Source: a virus. From it: a DNA stretch of 42,134 bases. This document shows positions 6,000 through 15,022 of this stretch, piece after piece (the first letter of the stretch is position 1; each line of letters begins with the position of its first letter). Both the position numbers and the translations under genes were made by a program. Under the pieces are notes generated by a model, which saw nothing but the letters and a program-made list of their open reading frames with translations, was not told the DNA's origin and did not search any database. Location of the stretch: positions 1-42,134 of the IMG/VR virus record IMGVR_UViG_3300044634_000285. One strand, 5' to 3'.

Positions 6000-8336
6000 T
6001 TAATAAGTACCGTCGCTGTAGTTCAGGTTGCCTGCACCGATTGCTACGGTGGTGTCAAATGTGGCGACGCCAGTTACATCAAGCGTTCCGGGAATATCAA
6101 TGTTGCTTGCCCATTCCACATCAGTACCACCGGATGCAGTCTGCAGTAGTTGACGGGCTGTGCCGTTTGCCAGCTTGCTGACGGCAATCTCGGCCGTAGC
6201 CGAGATGTCAGCATTAACGATGCTGGCATTACCGGAAACCAGCACGTTGCCGCTTTGATTGGGCAGCGTGATGGTGCGATCAGCAGTTGGATCAACGACA
6301 GTCAGCGTTGTTTCGTAGTCGTCGGCTGTGCTGCCTTCAAAGATCAGGTTGGCATTGTTTAGCGTCAGGCTGCCTGTCATCGTGTCGCCTGCCTTGGCGA
6401 CCTTTTCGGTATCTAGCTCTTGAATGGCAAGCTGAACATTGGTAGCAATGATGTTGCCGGCAGGCGAAAAGCTGACGTTGGTTGCGATCTGCGAGCCAAT
6501 GGCGCTAGAAATGTCGATCAGATCCCAGCTTGCGCCATTGGACAGGATCATGTCCGGCGGCGCCAAAGCTTCCGCCGGTGCGTTGCCGGTGCCAGTGCCG
6601 GAGTCCGACACGACTAGGTAATACTGCCTGTTGACGCTGGAAGCAGCGGGCAACGCTACGCCTGCAGCCAGACCAACTGCTGCGCCAGCAGTGGTTACCG
6701 ACGCGACTTGGTTGACGCTGGCGTCATAGGTGCCTGCATAGATCAGCTCACCGGAAATGATCGTTACCGGTAGCCATGCCGAGCCAGACCAGATATAAAG
6801 ATCTTGATTGATCTCGTCGTAAAAGTATTGACCCTTGAAGGATGCGCTGGGGAATACAACGTTGCCGCCTGTATCACTGGCACCACCAAACAGCACGGTA
6901 GATTGGTCGGCAAGCTTTGGTGCCGTAATAGCACCAGTGGCGATCAATGATGCATTAAATGTGCCGGTTGTGATCTTGCTGGTATCCAGTGATGGGATGT
7001 CAGCAGCAGCAAGGTTGCTTGATCCTGTGACCAGGCCGCTGCTGTTATACGTTATCTTTGTAGCGGTAGCGCCAGTGACCGTGTTGGAGATGCTGAGAAT
7101 ACCGGCGCCATCTGCAGACAGCCCAGTGCCTACAGAGATAGTGCCGCGGACTGATGTCGTGGCAATCGGCAGTTGAGTGCCGGTCAACAGCGGGATGTCT
7201 GTTGCGGTAAGTGCTCTAAAGCTTGGAACTGCGCTGCCGCCAGCGGCCGGACCAGCAAGAACTGTGTTGGCAGACTGCGCTAGAAACTCGCTGCCATCTA
7301 GATCGTTAGCGAGCTTGGCTGCAGTAACATTGCCGTCAAGGATCTTGGCGGTAGTAACTGCATTGGATGCCAGCGCAGTTGCGTCAACAGCACTTGCGGC
7401 GAACTTGGCAGTGGTGACGGCTCCATTGATGATCTTTGCTGTAGTTACCGCATCGCTAGCCAGCTCGGATGCACCAACACTGCCATCGGCAATCTCAGAT
7501 GCGCCGACTGCTCCAGCGGCAATCTTGGCTGCGGTTACCGCGTCATCAGCAATCTTTGCCGTGGTAACTGCTAAATCCTGGATTGCCGCCGTATCGACAG
7601 CATTATCGGCAAGCTCACTGCTGCCTACAGCATCTGCTGCAATTTGCGCAGCCGTAATGGTGTCAGCGGCAATCTGAGTTGCGGTTACAGCGCCAGCGGC
7701 CAGCTTGGCAGTTGTAATTGCGCCGTCAGCAATCTTTGCTGTTGTCGCGGCATTGCTGGCAAGTTGAGTTGCAGTTACGGATGCGCCAACAAGCTTGGCC
7801 CCGTTGATCGAGCCATCAGCAAGATTGAGCTTTGTATCCGCAATCGTGCCGTCAGCGATCTTGGCATTGGTGACTGCGCCATCGCCGAGCTTGGTGTTGG
7901 TTACCGCGCCAGTGGCAATTTTTGCTTCTACGACAGCCGCCGATGCAATAGCTGCGCTGTCTACAGCGTCATCAGCAAGCTCACTAGCCCCAATCGCGTT
8001 TGGCGCAATCTGCGCGGCGGTGATTGCGTCATTGGCAATCTTGGCGGCTGTGACAGCTAGGTTGGCAATCGCCGCGGTATCAACAGCGTTATCTGCCAGC
8101 TCAGACGAGCCGATGGCATTCTCTGCAATCTGCGTAGCAGTGATGCTGCCGTCTTGAAGTTTGGCGCCAGCAATGGTGTTATCAGCAATTGCGCCAACGC
8201 CTGCGGTTACGACCGCAGCAACGGTGATCTTTTTGGTTTCTGCCGTGCTGACATCAGCAATAGGCAACACGTCAACGGTTGCCTGGGTATCGGCGGCTAG
8301 CAGCGGATTGAGCTGCGTAATCTTCTGATCAGCCAC
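6000..8336 (-). CDS. giant repeat-containing tail fibre
   Basis: 778 aa, GTG start. The N-terminus (MADQKITQLNPLLAADT, then VLPIADVS) is a classic cyanophage virion-attachment motif. Residues about 45-330 consist of many tandem ten-residue units of the form D.A(V/I)T.AKIA, with variants ending in SSELA and TAAIA, giving a regular beta-strand repeat that probably makes a long thin trimeric shaft. Residues 330-640 are a beta-rich tip region (VLFGGASDTGGNVVF, FYDEINQDLYIWSGSAW). The C-terminal part again carries fibre-like strands (ADYETTLTVVDPTADRTITLP). It likely reaches from the tail tip towards the cell surface. Confidence 0.88.
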   Translation of the reverse strand: MADQKITQLNPLLAADTQATVDVLPIADVSTAETKKITVAAVVTAGVGAIADNTIAGAKLQDGSITATQIAENAIGSSELADNAVDTAAIANLAVTAAKIANDAITAAQIAPNAIGASELADDAVDSAAIASAAVVEAKIATGAVTNTKLGDGAVTNAKIADGTIADTKLNLADGSINGAKLVGASVTATQLASNAATTAKIADGAITTAKLAAGAVTATQIAADTITAAQIAADAVGSSELADNAVDTAAIQDLAVTTAKIADDAVTAAKIAAGAVGASEIADGSVGASELASDAVTTAKIINGAVTTAKFAASAVDATALASNAVTTAKILDGNVTAAKLANDLDGSEFLAQSANTVLAGPAAGGSAVPSFRALTATDIPLLTGTQLPIATTSVRGTISVGTGLSADGAGILSISNTVTGATATKITYNSSGLVTGSSNLAAADIPSLDTSKITTGTFNASLIATGAITAPKLADQSTVLFGGASDTGGNVVFPSASFKGQYFYDEINQDLYIWSGSAWLPVTIISGELIYAGTYDASVNQVASVTTAGAAVGLAAGVALPAASSVNRQYYLVVSDSGTGTGNAPAEALAPPDMILSNGASWDLIDISSAIGSQIATNVSFSPAGNIIATNVQLAIQELDTEKVAKAGDTMTGSLTLNNANLIFEGSTADDYETTLTVVDPTADRTITLPNQSGNVLVSGNASIVNADISATAEIAVSKLANGTARQLLQTASGGTDVEWASNIDIPGTLDVTGVATFDTTVAIGAGNLNYSDGTY
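7290..8205 (-). repeat. tandem 30-bp coding repeats in the fibre shaft
   Basis: The region encodes about 28-30 copies of a ten-residue unit. At DNA level this shows as repeated near-copies of GCAATCTTGGC, AGCAATCTTTGC and GTTACCGC with 30-base periodicity on the plus strand. Such arrays change copy number by slippage or recombination, so shaft length may differ between relatives. The boundaries given are approximate. Confidence 0.75.
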
Positions 8337-8353
8337 TGCTAAGAAACCGTACG

Positions 8354-8359
8354 CTTATA
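8354..8359 (-). promoter_or_regulatory. possible late -10 box (TATAAG) before the repeat fibre
   Basis: The minus strand reads GGGCTATAAGCG, 18 bases before the GTG start at 8336. No good -35 is seen at the usual spacing. It matches the GCTATAAG box upstream of the second fibre gene. Confidence 0.35.
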
Positions 8360-8366
8360 GCCCAGT

Positions 8367-9296
8367 TTAGGATGGCAGTTCCAGAAGAATGCCGAACCCA
8401 GACTCCTGCAGAACTTTGTCCGGTGGATCTTGCTCTTGCAGCAGATAGCCCGATGGCAAATCAAACAGCAGCCGGATGGGTCCAGTGGTGATAAAGCTGA
8501 TCTTGCTGTGAATTGGCTGATCAGCGATCAACTCAGTTGCCACTGATGTGATCACGCAGTCGGCTGTGTAAAACAGCTCTTTTCGAGCTTCTACGGCATC
8601 AATCAGTGTGCCAATAGGCACGGTGTTCGTGCGCTTCATCAAAAATACACCGGTAAACTCAGCTCCTATTTCTTGCCGCAGCGCTAGTTGATGCATGTAT
8701 ACGGCAGACTCTTCCGTGCCGACATAGTCAGGCGCTCCGCCACGCCATGTTGTATCAAAAAAACAATCGAGTTCGCCGCTGCCAGATACCAGCGTGGACA
8801 TGCGTTGCCTAAAGTTGTCCCCAAGACTTGTGTACTCCGCTGTGTCTCGGTCAGTGTTTAGCATCCAGCTCACCGTTTGAGCCAGATAAGCATCATCTTT
8901 GGATACCACTTCATAGCTGACTCGGTAAGATGATGCCGGTGTCGTCAGTGTTATTGCATCTGCAACACTGCCGGTTAGCGCTTTCTGCCATGTAGCAAAA
9001 AGCCTAATGCCGCCAACGCTATCGACGTTGACGTACCATTGCCCGTCGTTGCGCCTAGTGTTGTCAGTCCAGCCACTTGTCGCCACAAAATCTAGTAGAT
9101 CTGTGGTCGGCACACCGCTTTCGTCGACGCGCCTAAGCCACACGCGGTCGCCTGTGATCAAGTTGACCACTCGATCTTGCAAGCCAAAACGCTTGGCTGT
9201 CACATCGACATCAGATGGAGTCAAGCGGCTGTAGATACGCTCAGATTGCTTGCGCCCGATACGCAAGCCGCCAGCCTCGCCGATCCAGATAGCCAT
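8367..9296 (-). CDS. minor tail protein with tail-tube-like domain
   Basis: 309 aa. The first 110 residues form an N-terminal domain (MAIWIGEAGGLRIGRK, DRVWLRRVDESG) common at the start of cyanophage tail-tip proteins. The C-terminal 170 residues resemble a tail-tube fold: YTSLGDNFRQRMSTLVSG followed by DCFFD, then ISFITTGPIRL. The TSLGD motif and the closing GP element recur in the protein encoded next (9296-9724). It overlaps that gene by one base. Likely part of the distal tail, near the fibre attachment site. Confidence 0.7.
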   Translation of the reverse strand: MAIWIGEAGGLRIGRKQSERIYSRLTPSDVDVTAKRFGLQDRVVNLITGDRVWLRRVDESGVPTTDLLDFVATSGWTDNTRRNDGQWYVNVDSVGGIRLFATWQKALTGSVADAITLTTPASSYRVSYEVVSKDDAYLAQTVSWMLNTDRDTAEYTSLGDNFRQRMSTLVSGSGELDCFFDTTWRGGAPDYVGTEESAVYMHQLALRQEIGAEFTGVFLMKRTNTVPIGTLIDAVEARKELFYTADCVITSVATELIADQPIHSKISFITTGPIRLLFDLPSGYLLQEQDPPDKVLQESGFGILLELPS

Positions 9297-9724
9297 CAGA
9301 TAAGGTTTACGGCCGTGAGCGGGCCGCAGACGGTGAAGTTAATGCTTGCTTGAATGATCTCACCGACAGTCGCGGCAATCTCCACGCTGGTAAGCGCACA
9401 CCTGAATCGCACAGCTCTGGTAGTGCTGCCGCCGGAGAAGCGGAGCTCTATCGTATGCGTTGGCTCTGTTGGCGTCTGCGTGGTTCGCAAAAGGTCATCC
9501 ATGATGGCGCGACCTTCAATCAAGTTTGATGCGTTTTCGTAATAGAAAATGGTGGCGCTGCCGGTGAAAGACTGCACGCCATAAACGTAGTTACGAGCAA
9601 AGTCACCAAGGCTGGTGGTCTCTAGCGTGTCAGCGTTGGCCGAAAAACTCCAGTCACTGACTCGCGCCACTTGCACGTTGTCGACCAGTAGGGAGCCATC
9701 AATGCCGGTGTACTGCTTAGCCAT
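9296..9724 (-). CDS. tail-tube-like minor tail protein
   Basis: 142 aa. It reads as a single tail-tube domain: strand (GSLLVDNVQVARVSDWSF), then LETTSLGDFARNYV, SFTGSATIFYY, and a final ASINFTVCGPL strand. The length fits tube proteins of long-tailed phages. The main tube protein is encoded separately at 15447-16205, so this is a second copy of the fold used near the tip. It precedes the 309-aa protein by one overlapping base, and a TACAAT box lies upstream. Confidence 0.72.
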   Translation of the reverse strand: MAKQYTGIDGSLLVDNVQVARVSDWSFSANADTLETTSLGDFARNYVYGVQSFTGSATIFYYENASNLIEGRAIMDDLLRTTQTPTEPTHTIELRFSGGSTTRAVRFRCALTSVEIAATVGEIIQASINFTVCGPLTAVNLI

Positions 9725-9752
9725 GCGCCGTACGTACTGGAGTCTTTAGTTA

Positions 9753-9758
9753 ATTGTA
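9753..9758 (-). promoter_or_regulatory. possible -10 box (TACAAT) upstream of minor tail gene
   Basis: TACAAT on the minus strand about 30 bases before the ATG at 9724, inside the short gap between tail genes. No TTGACA-like hexamer is found 15-19 bases upstream. Confidence 0.3.
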
Positions 9759-9766
9759 GCCGTGAG

Positions 9767-10147
9767 TCAGGCTCTAATTGCTAACAGGGATACAGAGGCA
9801 TTGCCGATGCCGGGCGCTGTCCACTCAACAGTTGGAGCAGCGGAATAACGCCACTTGTAATTAGATGGAGTCACACCGCTGTAACTCGACATGCCGGCAA
9901 AGATATCTGCTGGCAAATCAAAGTCTTCATACGTGCCTTTGGCCGTAGCGTAATGGTTTGTGATTAGCAGGAATACCGCTTCGGTCAGATTCTGAAAACC
10001 AAGCGACAACGTAGCTCCGATTGGGTTAGGCCCAAGCAGTACGCGAGCTTCGTAACCGGACAGCGCCGTAAAAGATTGAACGGGTTGCGAACCTGGCGTC
10101 CACGTCCGTGATGATGGCTTGATGCTTGGGAAGGATGCAACGGTCAT
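9767..10147 (-). CDS. conserved minor tail protein
   Basis: 126 aa. The start MTVASFPSIKPSSRTWTPG and the LGFQNLTEAVFLLITNHY helix are typical of a short protein found after the tail hub in many cyanophages. It is beta-rich with one central helix. It lies between the large tail-tip protein and the tube-like protein, which suggests a place in the distal tail. No enzymatic motif is visible. Confidence 0.75.
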   Translation of the reverse strand: MTVASFPSIKPSSRTWTPGSQPVQSFTALSGYEARVLLGPNPIGATLSLGFQNLTEAVFLLITNHYATAKGTYEDFDLPADIFAGMSSYSGVTPSNYKWRYSAAPTVEWTAPGIGNASVSLLAIRA

Positions 10148-10149
10148 GA

Positions 10150-11931
10150 TTAGATGCCAGTAAGCATGTCTAAAGCCACTTGGCTAACGCCAGCAGCCGT
10201 CGTCGGAAAGTGAGTTGCTTCCACGCTAAAAATACCGCTAGCGCCTTCAGTTACTGTATCAACTTGATAGAAGATGGTTTTGTTTTCGCCCGCGGAAAAG
10301 CTTGAGCTGTAATCCCAAGTGACGCTGATAATGTCAGTTGGCGCAAGGCTGCCAATCAGCTCAGTGGTTTGGAATGACACTGTATGCGTGGTCAGTTTGC
10401 GACTGGCAAGAATATAACGCCCAATCAGCGTGGCATGGTTTTCGGTTGTGCAGAACTCCTCCATGTCGTACTGCTCAAACGGGCCATCCATAGCCGTATT
10501 GGCGTAGCGTATTTCATTGGTGCGCGGTGTGCCGTATACGGAATCTGTTTGCGCGCGCCAAGTCATTAGCGCACAGAATGGCTTGCGCTGATTGATGTCG
10601 ATGTATTCTTTCTGATACGTGCCAGCAACAATGTTGCCGTCGTTGAACACATGAACCGGTGTTACGGCCGCTGTGCTGACATTGAATCCGCCATCAAGCG
10701 GCAACACCGGCTTGAGCCCAAACTTGCCGTTAATCTGCACAAATCGCAGCAGGAACAGCGGAGCAACTCGCGTCAAATAATCGCGCAGGTTAACGCTGTT
10801 GGCAAGTACACCATTAAAGAACAGCTCATATTTTGCGTTGAATCTTTCAGCGCCTTGGAACGATGGCAAGTCAATGAGCTGCGTTGATACCTTGTTAGCG
10901 TTCTTAAGCAAGTAATGTGCAAGATCCGGGAAGCTGCAGCTGCTACCGCTACCGCCAAGCACTCGATCAATCTGCACGCCATTACGGACAAAGCACCGGA
11001 CCTGCTGCTTGTAGATTCCCGTCTCTGCATCTACGGCATAACGGCCACGAACGGCAAGCGTGCTCATGCCAGCAAACGAGCCGCCAGAACCAGGGAATAG
11101 CGGTAGGTTTGTGACCGCGCCAGGGATATTTGGCGTCGTAACTGTTGTCGTGATTTTATAGTTATATGCAAGAGAAGAAAAGACTAAATACGCAGGATTA
11201 GGCCAGTAGTTGCTAAACGATGTGTCGATCGTTAGGGCAAATGTTACTGGTGACGAGAACGAGAACGATCCGTTAAAGTCGGTGCTTTCGGTCAATCCGC
11301 TGCCATCAATCAACGTGCCATTGCTGCGTGCTGCCCATCTATGAAAATAATTGACTGCTGCAGATGGGCTTGTGGTGATCTTTGATCCGTTGAAGTTAAA
11401 TGATGTACACCCTTGAACCGTGATGGTATATAGATTGCCTGAGAAGCTAAACGATACGTCCGTGTTTGCGTAGTTGTAGGTTTCGGTATTGGTAGTGGAT
11501 GTCGCCGGCGTATCTTTGCCAACGGATGTTAGCGTATAGTTGTAACCGCCTGTAGGCAGGCTGCCGTAAGCGTTTGTGATGCCATAGCCAGATAGCGTGT
11601 TGACTCTGATTGGCCCTTTCCAGACATCAGATTCGGTGATTGATGGAATCTGCCCATCGCTGATGACAAGCCCAAACGCAAAGTAATCGCCTGTGTTGGC
11701 GTTTTCTTCAACGCCAAAGCGAACAGCAGGCGGCGTTACCCATGCGCCGCCAATGCCACCAGTTTGCCTGCAGAACACCAACGGTATAGAGTTGCCGGTT
11801 GCCGCAATGCGCTGCTGCGCTGTAGCGCCCTGCTCAACGGTGAGCAAAGCTGCCAGCTCATCCTTGCGCAGGTTGGTGGTGATTGGAGCTGATGCGCTTT
11901 GCGGCGCAATGTAGTTCGGGTTGCTTGTCAT
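10150..11931 (-). CDS. tail tip / baseplate hub protein
   Basis: 593 aa. It follows the tape measure and its neighbour in the position of hub proteins of siphoviruses. The N-terminus (YIAPQSASAPITTNLRKDE, then GNSIPLVFCRQTGGIGGAW) and the middle region (FFNGVLANSVNLRDYLTRVAPLFLLRF) resemble cyanophage tail-hub proteins that form the ring from which fibres hang. Residues 130-270 contain an insertion rich in Ser, Thr and Tyr (FSFSGNLYTITVQGCTSF) that looks like an added beta domain. No peptidoglycan hydrolase motif is seen. It overlaps the upstream gene by four bases. Confidence 0.75.
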   Translation of the reverse strand: MTSNPNYIAPQSASAPITTNLRKDELAALLTVEQGATAQQRIAATGNSIPLVFCRQTGGIGGAWVTPPAVRFGVEENANTGDYFAFGLVISDGQIPSITESDVWKGPIRVNTLSGYGITNAYGSLPTGGYNYTLTSVGKDTPATSTTNTETYNYANTDVSFSFSGNLYTITVQGCTSFNFNGSKITTSPSAAVNYFHRWAARSNGTLIDGSGLTESTDFNGSFSFSSPVTFALTIDTSFSNYWPNPAYLVFSSLAYNYKITTTVTTPNIPGAVTNLPLFPGSGGSFAGMSTLAVRGRYAVDAETGIYKQQVRCFVRNGVQIDRVLGGSGSSCSFPDLAHYLLKNANKVSTQLIDLPSFQGAERFNAKYELFFNGVLANSVNLRDYLTRVAPLFLLRFVQINGKFGLKPVLPLDGGFNVSTAAVTPVHVFNDGNIVAGTYQKEYIDINQRKPFCALMTWRAQTDSVYGTPRTNEIRYANTAMDGPFEQYDMEEFCTTENHATLIGRYILASRKLTTHTVSFQTTELIGSLAPTDIISVTWDYSSSFSAGENKTIFYQVDTVTEGASGIFSVEATHFPTTAAGVSQVALDMLTGI

Positions 11932-12380
11932 ATCTTTGGCGGCTCTCCGATCAGCGTAGTTGTGAATTTGCGCGGCGGCGCCTGGGCCTCAACCGGATTC
12001 AGGCTAGATCCAATCTGGATCGAAATTGACGCCTCATTCTGGCTTGCGCTGATCAGCTCGCCGATATAACTAGCAAATAGCGTTTTAGCTGTTGGTGGTG
12101 CTCCGCTGGCTGTCGGCGTGAAGTAGTAGAAATTTAGCTCAACAAAATAGCTGTTAGCCAGGCCGGTCTCGACGAGACTGACAATATCATTGCTAGCCGC
12201 AAAATCAACGCTCAGGCTTTGCTGGCCACCGGTTGCATTTGAAATGATGGCGTTGGCATTAAACGGATAGAAAGTGTGATTATCAACAATCTGGCCCGGC
12301 CAATAGCTTTGATAACGAGCAGCAACGCTGTTGTAGTCGGCTTGTCTGAAGGCTAGAAAGCTAGCGATGCCAATTGTCAT
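11928..12380 (-). CDS. minor tail protein downstream of tape measure
   Basis: 150 aa, beta-rich, with the pattern of DUF1833-like or distal-tail proteins (AIISNATGGQQSLSVDFAA, YFVELNFYYF, SISIQIGSSLNPV). It sits directly after the tape-measure gene, whose stop overlaps its start, and before the hub protein. This is the usual slot for the protein that links tape measure or tube to the hub. The family assignment is tentative. Confidence 0.68.
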   Translation of the reverse strand: MTIGIASFLAFRQADYNSVAARYQSYWPGQIVDNHTFYPFNANAIISNATGGQQSLSVDFAASNDIVSLVETGLANSYFVELNFYYFTPTASGAPPTAKTLFASYIGELISASQNEASISIQIGSSLNPVEAQAPPRKFTTTLIGEPPKI

Positions 12381-14806
12381 CGTGCTACCCCGATGGCCCT
12401 ACGCAGCGATGGATTGCTCTGCAGTTGACTCAGTGCCATGTTGGCGCCTTGGCGCGCAGCCGTGGATGTTGCTTGCTGCAGGTCACCCATGGTGACGTAG
12501 TTGGTGCCGTCCATCTGCGTGACCGGGCCGGTGGTGATGTTGACTTGCGGTGTTGCCATGCCCGTTCCGGCGCCGATGCCATACTGCTGCATTCCAGTGG
12601 CTGCTGGGCGGTTGGCCGATGACATGCCAGGCAAGATTGTGCCGCCGCCTTTGAACCATGCTTCTTCCATGTTTTTACGATTCTCTTGCCAATATCGCCT
12701 GTTATAGCTTTGGGCGGCATCAAAAAATTGTTTGTTAATCTCGTTGTATTTTTGCTGGCTGTCGGATACGCTGATAAACATTTTGGTTTGGTCCAAAATG
12801 AATTTATTAATGGCGGCATCATACGCAGATTTGAACGCCGCATTTTGGCCAGCGGGTCCAAAGTCATAAGACACACCAACAGCTTTAGCACTAGACATGC
12901 CTTGCACATATCCAGATGTGGCTCCAGCCGCTTCTTTTGCTGCCGCTGCCGCACGCTCCATATTGCTAGCAAATGTACCGGACGACCCGGCTGCGGCTTG
13001 CGTAGCCTTGGCAACGATGTTCTGCTGATAAGCAGCGTCTGCTGCTTGCACCTTTCCATCGCGTACTGCTACCGCTGCCCGCTCTTGCTGCCTAGCAACC
13101 TCGCCAACGGTCCCTGCTTGGATCTGGGCCAGATCCGCCGCTTCTTTGATTGCACCAAGCGCTTTGTAGTGCTCGGCATTGGCGGTGCCTTGCGCTGCAG
13201 CTAAACGAACAACAGCCTCTACCTCTTTAGCTTTTTGCTCAGCGGAAATGACCGCCAGCCTTGCCTTTTCAACCTCGGCGGCAATCTGCGCTTGTGTTGC
13301 CTGCAACTCAAGCTCGGCTTGCCTGACAGTGATTTCATAGATATCTTTGGCGGCTTTGACTCGCTGCGTTTGATTCTGCGCGTTATCAAGCTGGCGCTGT
13401 GCCTGCTGGAGCAATACATCATTGACTTGCGTCTCAGCTTGCAGGTAAGCCTGCGTGATCGAGGCTCGCTGATTGGCTACTGCATCAACGACTTTGGCAG
13501 ATGCGTCAGCCGCTTGTCCTGCCTCTTGGATGGCTTTGGTGACGGCTTGCTGTTCTTCCTTTAGTTTCTTTGCCGCTTCTTTGGCGTCGTCAATCTTAGG
13601 CGGCAAGCTGGAATAGTTCTTGACTGATTCGGCTGCTGCCTCATTGACTTTTTGCTGTTCTTCCTTGAACTTGCCGACCTTATCGTTGGTCAGCCCAAGA
13701 AAACCAGCAAGCCTGCCTACCTGCTCAGCGATGAATTGAAAGACTGGATTCTGCGATAGAGCCTTGAAGCTGTCAATAACAAACGCAAGGACTTTAGAAA
13801 AGTTGCTGATAACGCCAATAGCATTCTCAAAGCCTTTGATCAAGATGCTTTGAATCGCTACGCGGATGGCGTCAAAGTCAATGTCTTTAAATGCTGCCCG
13901 CAGTGATGCGATGACCGGTTGGATTGCCTCGTAAACCTTGGGGAAGATCACATTCCCGAGATAGCTCCACCAGTCGGCAAGCATCTGGCCGACAGCCGCC
14001 AAGCCTTGGGCGCCAGCAACAACAGCAGGTGCAAAGACCTGGCCAATGCTGTTGAGCAGTTGATCCGTTACCTGCCGCAGGTTGTTGAATGTCTGCTGTT
14101 GTGCCGTCAGCTTGCCGTTTAAGTTTTCGGCTGCGCCTGCTGCACCGGACAGTGCCTCGTACAAAACTTGGCTTGTGATCTTGCCGTCTTGCGCCATGCC
14201 TTGCAGCTCGCCGCGGCTCTTGCCTGTGGTCTGCGCAATCGCATCAAGCAACTGCGGCATCCGCTCGGCAACGATGACGAACTCATCACCATTCAGCTTG
14301 CCCTTGCCTAGGGCTTGGCTGAGCTGGAAGAATGCGCCTGCTGCCTCTTCACCAGCAAGGCCGGATTGCAGCGCGATGGCGTTGAATCCTTGGTAGATCT
14401 GCCCGGTTTCCTGCAGGCCAAAGCCAACGCCTTTCAGTCGACCGTATACGTCAGCTAGAGCCTTGGTTGCGTCTGTTTGGGTAATGCCAAACTTTTCTGA
14501 GCTTTGCGAAGCCAGCGCCATTGCAGCGTTGAACTCCTCAGTGCTGCTTGTCAGATTGCGTAGTCGCTGCTCAGCCGCGCCGCGCTCAAATGCAACATTA
14601 AGCCCTTGCTGAACTGTTGATAGAGCCGCAGCTATTGACAGCATCGGGCCAAGTGCTGCCGTTAATGCGCTACCCAGCCCCTTTGCGCCAGTAGCTGCAG
14701 CGGTAAATCCGCCCTGCACATCTTGTGATGCAGTCTTGACGCGGTTGAGCTGCTGGATCGCGTTGGCGGCATCAACGTTAATCGCAACATTTGCTACGAC
14801 TGACAT
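12377..14806 (-). CDS. tape measure protein
   Basis: 809 aa, the longest protein here and in the standard position after the frameshifted chaperone pair. Residues 1-70 are a helical start (INVDAANAIQQLNRV). Residues 75-250 contain the tape-measure N-terminal domain (KFGITQTDATKALADVYGRLKGVG, ERMPQLLDAIAQTTGKSRG). Two hydrophobic stretches near 250-350 are followed by long Ala/Gln/Glu-rich coiled coil at about 380-640. Its length sets tail length: at about 1.5 angstrom per residue, 809 residues suggest a tail near 120 nm, which agrees with a siphovirus (an estimate from the general rule). Confidence 0.92.
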   Translation of the reverse strand: MSVVANVAINVDAANAIQQLNRVKTASQDVQGGFTAAATGAKGLGSALTAALGPMLSIAAALSTVQQGLNVAFERGAAEQRLRNLTSSTEEFNAAMALASQSSEKFGITQTDATKALADVYGRLKGVGFGLQETGQIYQGFNAIALQSGLAGEEAAGAFFQLSQALGKGKLNGDEFVIVAERMPQLLDAIAQTTGKSRGELQGMAQDGKITSQVLYEALSGAAGAAENLNGKLTAQQQTFNNLRQVTDQLLNSIGQVFAPAVVAGAQGLAAVGQMLADWWSYLGNVIFPKVYEAIQPVIASLRAAFKDIDFDAIRVAIQSILIKGFENAIGVISNFSKVLAFVIDSFKALSQNPVFQFIAEQVGRLAGFLGLTNDKVGKFKEEQQKVNEAAAESVKNYSSLPPKIDDAKEAAKKLKEEQQAVTKAIQEAGQAADASAKVVDAVANQRASITQAYLQAETQVNDVLLQQAQRQLDNAQNQTQRVKAAKDIYEITVRQAELELQATQAQIAAEVEKARLAVISAEQKAKEVEAVVRLAAAQGTANAEHYKALGAIKEAADLAQIQAGTVGEVARQQERAAVAVRDGKVQAADAAYQQNIVAKATQAAAGSSGTFASNMERAAAAAKEAAGATSGYVQGMSSAKAVGVSYDFGPAGQNAAFKSAYDAAINKFILDQTKMFISVSDSQQKYNEINKQFFDAAQSYNRRYWQENRKNMEEAWFKGGGTILPGMSSANRPAATGMQQYGIGAGTGMATPQVNITTGPVTQMDGTNYVTMGDLQQATSTAARQGANMALSQLQSNPSLRRAIGVAR

Positions 14807-14824
14807 GATCCGCCAACTGGTTCC

Positions 14825-15022
14825 TTACATTCTACGCCGACTAGCTTTCTGGCTTGACTCTTCCGCTTCTTGATATTCCACCTGATACATCAATCCCCAA
14901 AGCTGCAGCTCCTCGTAGGTGAGACGCTCCGACAGCTCTAAAAGCGTGTATCCAAGATCTCTGGCTAAGCGCATCATCAGCCGTAGCAGATGATCTTGCT
15001 TGACCAGCTTGATCAGTTTTTT
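14825..15022 (-). CDS. tail assembly chaperone T domain (made by -1 frameshift)
   Basis: This frame has no start of its own. It continues the G protein after the slippery site A AAA AAC (15022-15016, read on the minus strand). The -1 frame reads 63 residues, LIKLVKQDHLLRLMMRLAR, with DLGYTLLELSERLTYEELQ and LWGLMYQVEYQ following, then a TAA at 14827-14825. The T.EEL..W...Y motif is that of phage GT tail chaperones. The fusion product would be about 183 residues. The gene lies immediately before the tape measure, as in lambda-like phages. Confidence 0.88.
   Translation of the reverse strand, partial: KKLIKLVKQDHLLRLMMRLARDLGYTLLELSERLTYEELQLWGLMYQVEYQEAEESSQKASRRRM

Noticed and set aside
7177-8157. 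Plus-strand Ala/Ser-rich reading frames opposite the fibre gene
   Set aside because: They are the mirror of the decapeptide repeat codons on the minus strand, of low complexity and without start signals.
6000-9296. Diversity-generating retroelement acting on the fibres
   Set aside because: No reverse transcriptase gene or template repeat was found in the window.
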